From contig CALUHI010000012.1 in assembly GCA_944320405.1 (NCBI GenBank), forward strand, positions 1 through 64,000: a DNA stretch of 64,000 bases. The letters run 5' to 3'. Position numbers and translations under genes: made by a program. Source of the stretch: an uncultured Eggerthellaceae bacterium (GTDB lineage: Bacteria > Actinomycetota > Coriobacteriia > Coriobacteriales > Eggerthellaceae). Under the pieces are notes generated by a model that saw only the letters and a program-made list of their open reading frames with translations, had not been told where the DNA came from and made no database searches. Each line of letters begins with the position of its first letter. Position 1 is the stretch's first letter. Below, in pieces: positions 52,965-62,874 of the stretch.

Positions 52965-54257
52965 TTACTTCCCAACGACCTCATCGAGCCAAATTTGCTC
53001 GATGATCGGGACCACCGGGCCAGCGGGCTCGGCGACGCGAACCGCCAGCAGGTCAGACAACGGCAGCTGGGAAACACCAAGCTCAACGTCGTCGAACGCC
53101 GTGCGATCGGCCTCGTCAAGCTTCTCCATATCCAGAACACTCATGTTGCCCAGAACCTCGTACTGGCTCAGCTGCATCTCGGGGCTGATGACCTCGTTGA
53201 TGGCAACAAGCGCGGCGGCCTTGTGCGGGGCGTTTGCCGCGATTGCCATGAAGTTGGTGTTGCCCACGGTGCCCGTATCGAACAGGAAGGACTTCGTGGT
53301 CTCGGGCAGGGTGCCGTCATCGACCAGCGCCTGAGGAGCACCGTAGCCCATGTTCATGACCAGCTCGCCGTCGGCGTACATGGTGCTGACGGTATTGGAG
53401 TCTGCCGGGAACGTGGTGCCCTGGTTCCACAGGTGCGGGTTCAGGGAGCGCAGGTACTCCAAGCCGGGTTCAATAATGGCCTTGACCTCATCTTCGGAGG
53501 GGTCGGTCATCATGGAGAGCTTCTCGAACTCTTCCTTGCCAACCACGCCGGCGATCAGGCAGCAAATGAATGCGGTGCCCGTAAAATCACCCGGCTGAGG
53601 ATAGGTCACCTGACCGGGATGCGCCTGGCAGAACGCGAGGAACTCCTCGGGGTTCTTCGGGGTTTCCGCGATAACCGAGCTGTCCACCCACATCTGCATC
53701 TGAGCTTTGCCGTACGGCGCCTCGTAGCCTTCAACCGCGCTGCCGAAGTCGTAGGCGATGTCGGCAGACTCGCCATCAACGTAGTCGTTGAAGTTCGGGA
53801 GGTACTCGCAGAACGGACCCCACAGGTAGCCGTTCTCCTTGGCGGAATAAAAGTTTTCGCCGTTGATCCAGATGAAGTCGATGGTGCCTTCTTCGGCGTT
53901 CGCCTGCATCTCACCGGAAAGCTGGGAGAGAATGTCGTTGATGTCCATTCCCACCAGATCAAGCGTGATGTCGTACTTTTCCTTGAGAAGCGGGGTCAAC
54001 ACAGATTCGATCCACTCGTTGCGGGGCTCGGATCCGCCGTACCCGTACCAGGAAACCGTCTGGCCCTTGGCGGCTTCGAGAACCGCGTCCCAATTGGTGT
54101 AGTCGATTTCGGCGTCGGAACCCTCGCCATCGGAAGCGGGTTCGGACGAACCGGAACAACCGGCAAGCGCGCCTCCCAGAACGACGGTGGAGCCCGTCGC
54201 GCCCGTCAGGGCAAGAAACTTGCGACGAGACACTGCCGGCATGGAAACGTTTTTCAT
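52965..54257 (-). CDS. ABC importer substrate-binding lipoprotein (YnjB-like), Tat-exported
   Basis: 430 residues from ATG 54257 (GGAGGGATTCACC upstream). The signal peptide has a twin-arginine motif SRRKFLAL (10-17) and lipobox LAGC with Cys34, followed by a Ser/Glu-rich linker. The mature start GQTVSWYGYGGSEPRNEW and FIWINGENFYSAKENGYLWGP resemble the E. coli YnjB family, whose ligand is unknown. It is the first gene of the importer-nucleoside hydrolase operon and is divergent from the kinase-like gene at 54431. Confidence 0.88.
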   Translation of the reverse strand: MKNVSMPAVSRRKFLALTGATGSTVVLGGALAGCSGSSEPASDGEGSDAEIDYTNWDAVLEAAKGQTVSWYGYGGSEPRNEWIESVLTPLLKEKYDITLDLVGMDINDILSQLSGEMQANAEEGTIDFIWINGENFYSAKENGYLWGPFCEYLPNFNDYVDGESADIAYDFGSAVEGYEAPYGKAQMQMWVDSSVIAETPKNPEEFLAFCQAHPGQVTYPQPGDFTGTAFICCLIAGVVGKEEFEKLSMMTDPSEDEVKAIIEPGLEYLRSLNPHLWNQGTTFPADSNTVSTMYADGELVMNMGYGAPQALVDDGTLPETTKSFLFDTGTVGNTNFMAIAANAPHKAAALVAINEVISPEMQLSQYEVLGNMSVLDMEKLDEADRTAFDDVELGVSQLPLSDLLAVRVAEPAGPVVPIIEQIWLDEVVGK

Positions 54258-54430
54258 GGTGAATCCCTCCTTGCAGGCCGTTTTCCCCTGATCACCGGCG
54301 ATTGGCGAAGGGAAAGCAACAATCCATGGCATGTCGCGATGTATTATAGGACATAATCTAGTAACTTCAAGTGCACTATACTGTTCTTGCTCAACCTGTT
54401 GATTGGCCTGAATGAGAAAGGTAAGGCTTG

Positions 54431-55471
54431 ATGGACGATACCATCGTCGAACGCGGTGCGGATCCCGCATCGGTTGAAGCGTATCTCAACCGCAATCACA
54501 CGCTACGAGAAGCGCTCAAGATCGCGCACAGCGTCGAAACCTCGATCCGTCCTCTTGCCTCGGGCGAGCACAACATGAACTACGTGCTCGACCTTTCTGA
54601 TGGCAGGCGTTTCGTCATTCGCGTCAACCTTGCCAGCCAACTGGGATTGAACGACCAAGTTGCCTATGAACATCGTGCCCTGACCGTGTTGACGAACAGC
54701 GGACGCACGCCGCGACCCCATTTTCTGGACGGTTCGCATGAAGCGCCGGGCAACGGCGTGCTGGTAATCGACTTCCTTCCCGGTGTGCAGCTTGACTACG
54801 AAAACCCGAACCACATGAGGGAAGCTGCCGCGGTTCTTGCCGACATCCACAGCGTAACGGTTCCCGCAGATGCCGGTCTCGTCGCGCCGCCGGATCCGTT
54901 GCAGGATCAGTTCGACGAATGCTGTCGAATGTTTTCGACGTATCGCGGATCGACATTTGAGAACGCCTCGGTCGTGCGCTACGTAGAGCGTTTCTTCCAG
55001 CGTGCTGAAGAGGCGCTTTGCTCCGCATGTTTACCTGAAGACTGCACCCACATCCAAAACACCGAGGCGACTTCCGACCAGTTTCTGATGAACGAACCCG
55101 GGCAGCAGGGCTACATGGTTGATTGGGAAAAGCCCATCGTGGGCGAAGTCGCGCAAGACGTTGCCTATTTTCTGGCGCCCACCAGCACCATCTGGCAGAA
55201 CGGCCCCATCCTCGACGATGAACAGCAGGCACGTTTTGTCGCCGACTACTGGAATGCAGTCGACGGACGCTTCCCTCAGGGCAATTTCAAAGAGCGCTTC
55301 GCCGCATTCTCCATGATGAACAACCTACGAGGCGTCACCTGGAGCTGCCAAGCCATGGTCGAATACCACGACCCCGCCCGCCCCTTAAAACGAGACCGCA
55401 CCTTCAAACTCCTCTCCCGCTACCTCGGAAAAGAATTCCTCACCTATTTGGACAAGCACGTGTTTGTATAG
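54431..55471 (+). CDS. APH/choline-kinase-fold protein with altered catalytic loop (paralogue 2)
   Basis: 346 residues from ATG 54431 (AAAGGTAAGG upstream). It aligns over its whole length with the protein at 25831: LASGEHNMNYVL for LGEGEHNRNFWF, then FVIRVNLAS and MVDWEKPIVGEVAQDVAYFLAPTS. Its catalytic loop reads NTEATSDQ (210-217) where H-x-D-x4-N is expected, with the same NTE triplet. It is divergent from the ABC importer/nucleoside hydrolase operon across 173 bp, so it may phosphorylate the sugar or base released there. It might instead have lost kinase activity. Confidence 0.75.
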   Translation: MDDTIVERGADPASVEAYLNRNHTLREALKIAHSVETSIRPLASGEHNMNYVLDLSDGRRFVIRVNLASQLGLNDQVAYEHRALTVLTNSGRTPRPHFLDGSHEAPGNGVLVIDFLPGVQLDYENPNHMREAAAVLADIHSVTVPADAGLVAPPDPLQDQFDECCRMFSTYRGSTFENASVVRYVERFFQRAEEALCSACLPEDCTHIQNTEATSDQFLMNEPGQQGYMVDWEKPIVGEVAQDVAYFLAPTSTIWQNGPILDDEQQARFVADYWNAVDGRFPQGNFKERFAAFSMMNNLRGVTWSCQAMVEYHDPARPLKRDRTFKLLSRYLGKEFLTYLDKHVFV

Positions 55472-55528
55472 CCGAGCCAATTAAGTCGTAAGAATCTGAG
55501 CTTTAAAGCACCAGCGATGGGATCCAAT

Positions 55529-55693
55529 CAGGTGGAGCATAAGTAGCTGAGGGTTTCTGTGGTGCCGGAGATTCGTGGGATCGCGAAGGCGAAGCGTACT
55601 TGGGTACGCGAGTCTTCGGGATCGCGCGAAGATCCGGTGCCACAGGAAGCCTCAACGGAAAAGCAGTTCCGCCGGCTGGCAAGCCGGCGGAAC
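55529..55693 (-). repeat. 165-bp structured element, copy 4
   Basis: Same length and order as the others: CAGGTGGAGCATAAG start, outer stem CTGAGGGTTTCTGTGGTGCC, apical GCGTAC-TTGG-GTACGC, and an end hairpin with a new stem, GTTCCGCCGGCT-GGCA-AGCCGGCGGAAC (55666-55693). On the minus strand it begins 9 bp after the 3' end of tRNA-Ser(CGA). Confidence 0.92.
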
Positions 55694-55702
55694 GGAACTT
55701 CG

Positions 55703-55795
55703 TGGCGGAGGAGGAGGGATTCGAACCCTCGTTACCCGGATTACGGGCAAAACGGTTTTCGAGACCGCCGCATTCAACCACTCTGCCACCCCTCC
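55703..55795 (-). tRNA. tRNA-Ser(CGA)
   Basis: A long-variable-arm tRNA: acceptor GGAGGGG with CTCCTCC (one G-T), anticodon loop CTCGAAA with anticodon CGA reading TCG, variable arm CCCGTAATCCGGGTA, T-arm GGTTCGAATCC and encoded CCA at 55703-55705. Confidence 0.95.
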
Positions 55796-55838
55796 GCGTG
55801 GGGTGAAGTCGGGGGGTTAAACCCCGATCATATGAAAA

Positions 55839-55868
55839 CGCTGCAAAGGTGGTTGGCCCTTTGCAGCG
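55839..55868. terminator. Hairpin between the two tRNA-Ser genes
   Basis: CGCTGCAAAGG (55839-55849) pairs exactly with CCTTTGCAGCG (55858-55868). It follows tRNA-Ser(GGA) on the minus strand by 9 bp and is followed there by TTTTCATATG, so it may act as a terminator. Confidence 0.7.
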
Positions 55869-55877
55869 TGGTTAATC

Positions 55878-55969
55878 TGGCGGAGAGACGGGGATTCGAA
55901 CCCCGGATACGCTTTTGGCGCATACACGATTTCCAATCGTGCTCCTTCGGCCAGCTCGGACATCTCTCC
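55878..55969 (-). tRNA. tRNA-Ser(GGA)
   Basis: Acceptor GGAGAGA with TCTCTCC, anticodon loop TTGGAAA with anticodon GGA reading TCC/TCT, long variable arm (ATGCGCCAAAAGCGTAT), T-arm GGTTCGAATCC and encoded CCA at 55878-55880. Confidence 0.95.
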
Positions 55970-56076
55970 ACTTTAGCCGTTGACTGCCCTTCTCAGACGC
56001 AGCAGATACGTAGTATACAACAGCGCACGCGCGCTCACAAGCAAAACATATGCGCGTTTCTCACGAGGAAAAACCC

Positions 56077-57282
56077 TTACGCCGCCTCGTCGGTTGCAGC
56101 CGATTCAGCGGAATCGGAACCCTCGGTAGAAGCGCCGTCAGCTGCTCCATCCTCGGCAGCGGCGTCTGCCGGCGCGTCGCCTTCGGTGCCCTCGGCGTTG
56201 TCCGCCGTGGCGTCGGCGTCACCCTCTGCCGACTCGTCCTCAGTCTCGTACTGGGACATGTCGACGTTGTAGGGCACAGTCGCAGGCATGTCGTTGATGA
56301 CGATGTCGGCGCCTTCCTTGAACTCGTCGAACCACGCCTGGTAGGCATCCTGCTGGGACTGCTGGCGCAGCGTCTCGCGGAAGGTGTCAACGAACTCGGC
56401 AGGAAGCTGGTCGATGGAAGTGATCTCATCAGGAACCGTGAACTCGTCGGTGCACTTGATAATGTGCCAGCCGTAATCGCTTTCCACAAGCTCGCTCACC
56501 TGGCCGACGGACAGGCCATCAAGCGCCGTCTGATACTCGGTAACGAAAGAGGACAGCTGGTCCCAACCCACGTCACCACCGTTCTCGGCACTGCCGGTGT
56601 CGGTAGAGTATTCCTTCGCCGCGTCAGCAAAATCAAGCGTACCAGCGTTGATCTGGTCGAGCACGCTCTGAGCGGTTTCCTTGTCGTTCACATCGAACAG
56701 GATGTGGCTGGAACGCTTGGACGACTCGAAGGAAATGTTTTCGGACGCATACGCAACGACATCTTCGTCGGTGGGCTCTTCTGCTTCGAAAGAATCCAGC
56801 AGCGCTTGCGCCAGCAAGCTGTTGCTCACCGTTTCGCGGTAATCCGATTCGGCCTCGAAGCCGGCTTGCTGCAAAGCCTGCTGCCACTTCTCATCAGAAT
56901 CGTAGTTCGCCTTGATGTTGTCGACCACCGTGTTGATGTCGGATTCCTCGACCGTGATGCCCTTTTCCTGAGCACCCTGCTTCTGCAGTTCTTGGTCAAC
57001 CAGGGAATCAACGTAGTTCTCACGAAGCTGCTCGGGGGTCGATCCGACGCTGGAAAGGTACGTGCCCCAGGAATCCTGATCGTCCAGAGAATACGCCTCA
57101 CGCATTTCCTGAATAGCCAGGGTGACGTCGTCTTCTTGGATCTCCACGCCGTTGACGGTGGCGGCGATGCCCCCCGTCAGGCCTTCCTGAGATTCACCAG
57201 ACGAACAAGCGGAAACACCGCACATGCATGCCATTGCCAAACCGGCGGCGCAGGCCACCCTGAAAACGCGTGCAGATTTCAT
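56077..57282 (-). CDS. PrsA/SurA-like peptidyl-prolyl isomerase lipoprotein
   Basis: 401 residues from ATG 57282 (GGGAAAGGGACCT upstream). Signal peptide with lipobox GVSAC (Cys26). A SurA-type N-terminal helical region (about 50-180) precedes a parvulin domain: SSHILFDVNDKETAQ, STDTGSAENGGDVGW, SVGQVSELVESDYGWHIIK. It folds exported proteins at the membrane surface. The last about 65 residues are a Ser/Ala/Glu/Asp-rich low-complexity tail. The gene stands alone between tRNA-Ser and typA. Confidence 0.9.
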   Translation of the reverse strand: MKSARVFRVACAAGLAMACMCGVSACSSGESQEGLTGGIAATVNGVEIQEDDVTLAIQEMREAYSLDDQDSWGTYLSSVGSTPEQLRENYVDSLVDQELQKQGAQEKGITVEESDINTVVDNIKANYDSDEKWQQALQQAGFEAESDYRETVSNSLLAQALLDSFEAEEPTDEDVVAYASENISFESSKRSSHILFDVNDKETAQSVLDQINAGTLDFADAAKEYSTDTGSAENGGDVGWDQLSSFVTEYQTALDGLSVGQVSELVESDYGWHIIKCTDEFTVPDEITSIDQLPAEFVDTFRETLRQQSQQDAYQAWFDEFKEGADIVINDMPATVPYNVDMSQYETEDESAEGDADATADNAEGTEGDAPADAAAEDGAADGASTEGSDSAESAATDEAA

Positions 57283-57442
57283 AGGTCCCTTTCCCATGGA
57301 TTCGCGCCCCGGAAAACGCCGGGCGCGGACTGATGCGTAAAGCATTTTCGCACAGAGATAAACCGCCCTTAATCGCTGCACAAGATGCCCACGTATGCTT
57401 CACACACGGCAACATAAAGAGAAGCGGCGGTATCTGGGCATA

Positions 57443-57475
57443 AAAAAGCGCCGGCGGAAAACCCGTCGGCGCTTT
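57443..57475 (-). terminator. Terminator after typA
   Basis: On the minus strand AAAGCGCCGACGG and CCGCCGGCGCTTT pair with one mismatch around a short loop, followed by a T-run (TTTTTTA). It lies 21 bp past the typA stop. Confidence 0.88.
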
Positions 57476-57495
57476 GGCTTTTCTTTGAGCAGAAG

Positions 57496-59307
<1,812 letters not shown>

Positions 59308-59405
59308 GTCGTTCCTTCTTTCCCTTGCTCATACGCCCGCCACCAGGCGATGCGTGGTTTCCTTGTTGTCGGCCGCTCAGGGCGGCACGCCCCGCAGGTC
59401 GGAGG

Positions 59406-59981
59406 TTATTCCTCGCGCAACTCGTCGAGGCGCGCGAGAAGTTTCTTTTTCTCAGCTGCAAGCTCGTTCAGGCGCGCGTCGAGCGCGGCGATGCCTCGCT
59501 GCGCCGAGACAACCTGAACCGCTCCCCATACTGCCGCAGCGGACGCGATGCCCGCCACCGCTAGAAGCAACCCCGCCGGGCGCCGGCTGCAAACAAGCGC
59601 GATGGCAGCACCCACCACCAAAAAGCCGATCCCCGTGCGGCGTTCGTCGCCAAGCGCGTCGCGTTGCGCCGCCAGCTGCACACGGGCAGCGGCGATTCCC
59701 GCCAGACGCGCTTCCAGCTCGCGTTCCTCGTTCAGTCCCGACGAGCCCGCAGCAGACGCCGAAGGGCGGGCAGCGCTTTTCGAAGCGCGCCTCCCCATCA
59801 GCACATCGTAGGCTTCTTGGAGGTTTTTGAACTGCTCCGTCGCGCGGTCCTGCAACTTCTTGTTGCCCGCGAATCGATCAGGATGCAGGATCTGAGCCGT
59901 TTCCCGATACGCCGCCTTGATGCCATCCGCGGACGCGTCGGCGTCCAACCCCAAGATGCGCAGCGCTTCGGTGCGGTTCAT
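59406..59981 (-). CDS. J-domain protein with two membrane helices
   Basis: 191 residues. Residues 1-65 form a J domain: [23 protein letters not shown], then ILHPDRF with the HPD tripeptide, and [16 protein letters not shown] Ser/Ala linker, a coiled coil, two adjacent hydrophobic helices (about 120-155) and another coiled coil follow. HPD proteins stimulate Hsp70 (DnaK); this one is likely membrane-attached. There is no glycine/phenylalanine or zinc domain, so it is not DnaJ itself. Confidence 0.88.
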   Translation of the reverse strand: MNRTEALRILGLDADASADGIKAAYRETAQILHPDRFAGNKKLQDRATEQFKNLQEAYDVLMGRRASKSAARPSASAAGSSGLNEERELEARLAGIAAARVQLAAQRDALGDERRTGIGFLVVGAAIALVCSRRPAGLLLAVAGIASAAAVWGAVQVVSAQRGIAALDARLNELAAEKKKLLARLDELREE

Positions 59982-60020
59982 GATCTCCTACCTGATCGGC
60001 GATGATTGCAACTTGTGATT

Positions 60021-60821
60021 CTAACACGGCGATTCCCCATCGGAAGGACGCTGCACCTGTCCACCACAAGCGAGGAAGCGAACGGAGAACACCGCTGCAG
60101 GAACCAAGCAAATGCTGGTGATGGCAAGGCCGATGGTATCGATGGAAACGCCCGTCAAATACGTTGTTGGGAACGATCCGGCAGCCGCAAGCCATGGCAG
60201 AAAGAACAAGAGGTTGTAACACATGTGGATGGCTGCCACCACAGCCAGGCTTCCTGTGCGCTTCAGCAGCGCTGTCATTACAAGGCCGAACAACAGACCT
60301 TGAAGAAATTTGAACACTCCCTGCATTCCCACATGAAGCAGATCGGCGCCTTCGGGAATGGGGGTAATCACGTGCATAACGGCGAAAAGGACGCTGCTTA
60401 AAAGCGCTGCGAAAAGGACGCAACGCCGGGGTATGACGCCATTGCCTGCAAAGCCGCGCTCGAACAAACCCTGAAAGACCACGCGGAAGGCCGCTTCTTC
60501 ATAGAAGCCCGTGGCAGCGCACGTCACAATGTACACGAAAAGGGTTGCAGCGAAAGGAACCGGAAAAAGCAGAGGCTCGACGGCGGTTGCGGGAATGGGG
60601 TTTTCTGAGCCGAACACCAGGTAACATACGCCGGCGGTCGCAGCTGATGCGACCATGCAGACGATGACCAGGATAGATGCTCCCTGCGTCAGTTCAGCAG
60701 GATTCGGAAGGGACGCCGGAGACGGATGCCGTCGGTCGAAACGACGATAGACGATTAATGCCACAGCGACGAGCGCGGCGATGAGCAGCGTTGCTGGCAG
60801 CGACTCGATCAAAGGGCACAT
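60021..60821 (-). CDS. CPBP-family intramembrane protease
   Basis: 266 residues from ATG 60821, or 288 from ATG 60887. The CPBP (Abi) motifs are clear: TGFYEEAAFRVVFQG with the paired Glu, SSVLFAVMHVITP and a later IHMCYNLLFF with His/Asn, in six to eight helices. The family contains CAAX-type proteases and bacteriocin-immunity proteins; its role here is unknown. Start choice is uncertain because neither site has a strong ribosome binding site. Confidence 0.85.
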   Translation of the reverse strand: MCPLIESLPATLLIAALVAVALIVYRRFDRRHPSPASLPNPAELTQGASILVIVCMVASAATAGVCYLVFGSENPIPATAVEPLLFPVPFAATLFVYIVTCAATGFYEEAAFRVVFQGLFERGFAGNGVIPRRCVLFAALLSSVLFAVMHVITPIPEGADLLHVGMQGVFKFLQGLLFGLVMTALLKRTGSLAVVAAIHMCYNLLFFLPWLAAAGSFPTTYLTGVSIDTIGLAITSICLVPAAVFSVRFLACGGQVQRPSDGESPC

Positions 60822-60905
60822 CCTCGGGTCTGGCGGACATCTCTTCGCCCATGGTATCACGCGTCCACTATACTTTCGGAGGTGCATCAGATAAGGGAAG
60901 GAGGC

Positions 60906-61607
60906 ATGGTGGCGCGCGGCGCGATATCATCTTCGACGCTCAAGATCACCGCAATCGTTGGCATGACCTGCAATCATGCGGCATGGTTGTTTGCCGATGT
61001 GCTCCCTTTTCCTGTTTACTGCATCCTGACGGGCGTTGGCGGACTGACCTTCCCCATCATGGCATTTTTAATTGCGGAAGGATGGCGGCACACCTCCGAT
61101 TGTCGCCGCTACCTTTTGCGCCTGGGATTGTTCGCGCTTGTTTCGCAGATACCGTACTGGTTGTTTCTCAGTCACGAATTGAACGTGATGTTCACTTTGT
61201 TCATTGGGCTTCTCGTGCTTCATCTTCATGATGTTATGAAGAACAGAATTGCTTGGTTCGGCGTAGTTGTTGTGGGCGTTGCTGCGAGTGCACTGTGCGA
61301 CTGGGGTATTGTTGGCGTTCCCATGATCTTGATGGCAGGGCTTCTTCCCACGTTGCGCGAGCGCGCGTTGTATTCCGCAGCTCTCCCTTGTGCGGCGTTC
61401 GGCATTCCCTCCCTGCTCAGTTTGATGGCAGGAAACCCCAATGCAATTGCAACGCTCCTTTACGCGCTGGGTAATGGAGCCGCCGGGGCGCTGCTATGTA
61501 CCTATAACGGAACGCGCGGGCTGCCGTTGAAGTGGTTCTTCTACGTGTACTATCCCGCACACATCGCGGTGCTGGGTGTAATTCACGCTTTAATGAGCAG
61601 TTTCTGA
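60906..61607 (+). CDS. TraX-family membrane protein
   Basis: 233 residues from ATG 60906, six bases after AAGGGAAGGAGG-type site. TraX features: STLKITAIVGMTCNHAAWLF near the start, GRLTFPIMAFLIAEG-like GGLTFPIMAFLIAEGW, and a C-terminal YVYYPAHIAVLGVI. The family acetylates pilin in conjugative plasmids, but chromosomal members like this one are common in Actinobacteria and their targets are unknown. It is divergent from the CPBP gene. Confidence 0.88.
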   Translation: MVARGAISSSTLKITAIVGMTCNHAAWLFADVLPFPVYCILTGVGGLTFPIMAFLIAEGWRHTSDCRRYLLRLGLFALVSQIPYWLFLSHELNVMFTLFIGLLVLHLHDVMKNRIAWFGVVVVGVAASALCDWGIVGVPMILMAGLLPTLRERALYSAALPCAAFGIPSLLSLMAGNPNAIATLLYALGNGAAGALLCTYNGTRGLPLKWFFYVYYPAHIAVLGVIHALMSSF

Positions 61608-61618
61608 TCGCGCTTAGC

Positions 61619-61740
61619 CACTTTTCACCTTTTAGCGCACTGTCAACAACGACTCTCATTTTCAGCACGTCAGTGACCTGGGTTTTTGCATCAAGCAGCT
61701 ATTAACTCTTTTGGAAATGTGCACTAAAAGGTGAAAAGTG
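61619..61740. repeat. 22-bp inverted repeats flanking 78 bp, beside a tRNA-like fragment
   Basis: CACTTTTCACCTTTTAGCGC... (61619-61640) and its complement (61719-61740) match at 21 of 22 positions. The 78 bp between encode nothing evident. Just after lies GCGGGTTCGATCCC (61753-61766), which looks like a tRNA T-arm on the plus strand without the rest of a tRNA. Together they could be a small mobile or integrated remnant. A long minus-strand frame across here is an artefact. Confidence 0.6.
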
Positions 61741-61796
61741 ACAGCGAAGCTGTTTCCCCCTCGCGGGTTCGATCCCTTGTGAGTTCTACAAACAAG

Positions 61797-61822
61797 AAAG
61801 CCTGCCAGAGTCGGCAGGCTTT
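61797..61822 (-). terminator. Terminator after tRNA-Ala
   Basis: AAAGCCTGCC and GGCAGGCTTT form a perfect 10-bp stem with a 6-nt loop. On the minus strand it follows tRNA-Ala by 6 bp and is followed by CTTGTTTG. Confidence 0.85.
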
Positions 61823-61828
61823 TGAATT

Positions 61829-61904
61829 TGGTGGAGCATAGGGGGATCGAACCCCTGACCTCAGGCTTGCAAAGCCCGCGCTCTCCCAGCTGAGCTAATG
61901 CCCC
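61829..61904 (-). tRNA. tRNA-Ala(TGC)
   Basis: Minus-strand cloverleaf with acceptor GGGGCAT/ATGCTCC, D-arm TAGCTCAGCTGGGAGAGC, anticodon loop TTTGCAA with anticodon TGC, T-arm GGTTCGATCCC and encoded CCA at 61829-61831. Confidence 0.96.
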
Positions 61905-61956
61905 GTATGGGTTCGGCTGTGGCAGCCGTCGCACTTTTTCTACCGCAGATATAAAT

Positions 61957-61996
61957 AAACGCTCCACCGGCAAACTCGGCTCACGGTGGAGCGTTT
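61957..61996 (-). terminator. Terminator between tRNA-Ile and tRNA-Ala
   Basis: AAACGCTCCACCG (61957-61969) and CGGTGGAGCGTTT (61984-61996) form a perfect 13-bp stem, so the two tRNA genes are separately terminated although they lie 102 bp apart. They are not in an rRNA operon, where these two tRNAs are often found. Confidence 0.88.
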
Positions 61997-62006
61997 ATCT
62001 CTAAAA

Positions 62007-62083
<77 letters not shown>

Positions 62084-62209
62084 GCAAAAAAGTGCCTGAA
62101 CAATATAACGCAGTTGTCAGTGCGCCGCAAGAACTTTTTTCGATGATTTTGGAAACAGCACCAAGCGTATAATCCGAAGTGTCGTTCTCCACCTTCAGAG
62201 GGAGGTTCC

Positions 62210-62722
62210 ATGGTTCCCGTCAGCATCCACACGCTTATCGTGACGGCTCCTGACTCCCCTTCCGTCGTGGTGCTTCAACCGGAAGAAGAAGCCACCGAGA
62301 AAAGGACGCGGCGCGTGGTACCAATCTGGATTGGCACGGCAGAGGCAACTCAGTTGGGAACCGCCCTGGAAAAAGCACGGTTCTCACGACCGATGACGCA
62401 CGACTTGTTTCTTGATGCGCTCACGAACCTGGATGCCTGCATCGATCACGTTCTCATCAACGACGTGAAGGGCTCGACGTTTTTCGCGCGTCTGACGTTG
62501 CGCCAACATGGGCGGCTTATCGAACTTGACGCCCGCCCCTCCGACGCGTTGGCATTGGCTGTGCGCCAGAAGGCTCCCATCTTTCTGGATGAATCGGTCT
62601 TGGAAAAGGCCTCATTCCCCTTTGTGTTCCGGAAAAACCCTCAAAACGAGGAGGAGATCGCCCAATTCCACACCTTCCTGGAAAACATCGCTCCAGAGGA
62701 TTTCAAAGAAGACTCCGAGTAA
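62210..62722 (+). CDS. Bifunctional nuclease (BFN) domain protein
   Basis: 170 residues starting MVPVSIHTLIVTAPDSPSVVVL. The BFN domain is visible in VVPIWIGTAEATQLGTALE, THDLFLDALTNL and ELDARPSDALALAVRQKAPIFLDESVL. Family members are reported as DNase/RNase in plants and occur widely in bacteria with unknown role. AGAGGGAGG precedes the ATG and TATAAT stands at 62168-62173. It is convergent with gyrA. Confidence 0.9.
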   Translation: MVPVSIHTLIVTAPDSPSVVVLQPEEEATEKRTRRVVPIWIGTAEATQLGTALEKARFSRPMTHDLFLDALTNLDACIDHVLINDVKGSTFFARLTLRQHGRLIELDARPSDALALAVRQKAPIFLDESVLEKASFPFVFRKNPQNEEEIAQFHTFLENIAPEDFKEDSE

Positions 62723-62814
62723 AAGGAAGCTCGCGGCCCATTTACCCCGTCCCTTCGGGATGGAGTAACTGATGGCATGAAAGGGCAACTTCCTCTTTCA
62801 TACCTCCTAACAAG

Positions 62815-62838
62815 AAAGGCACCCCGGAGGGTGCCTTT
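62815..62838. terminator. Bidirectional terminator between bfn gene and gyrA
   Basis: AAAGGCACCC (62815-62824) pairs exactly with GGGTGCCTTT (62829-62838). Plus strand continues CGTTCGTTTC; minus strand continues CTTGTTAGG. It can end both convergent genes. Confidence 0.85.
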
Positions 62839-62874
62839 CGTTCGTTTCACGTGAAACCGATGAGGGTGAGAGGG

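Noticed and set aside
52929-54356. A 475-codon plus-strand open frame
   Set aside because: It is antisense to the substrate-binding lipoprotein gene, which has a signal peptide, start site and family motifs.
13394-55693. A CRISPR array made of the 165-bp repeats
   Set aside because: The copies are many kilobases apart, with genes between them, and there are no regular spacers or cas genes.
61753-61790. A further tRNA gene on the plus strand
   Set aside because: Only a T-arm-like string is present; no acceptor, D-arm or anticodon arm can be formed upstream.
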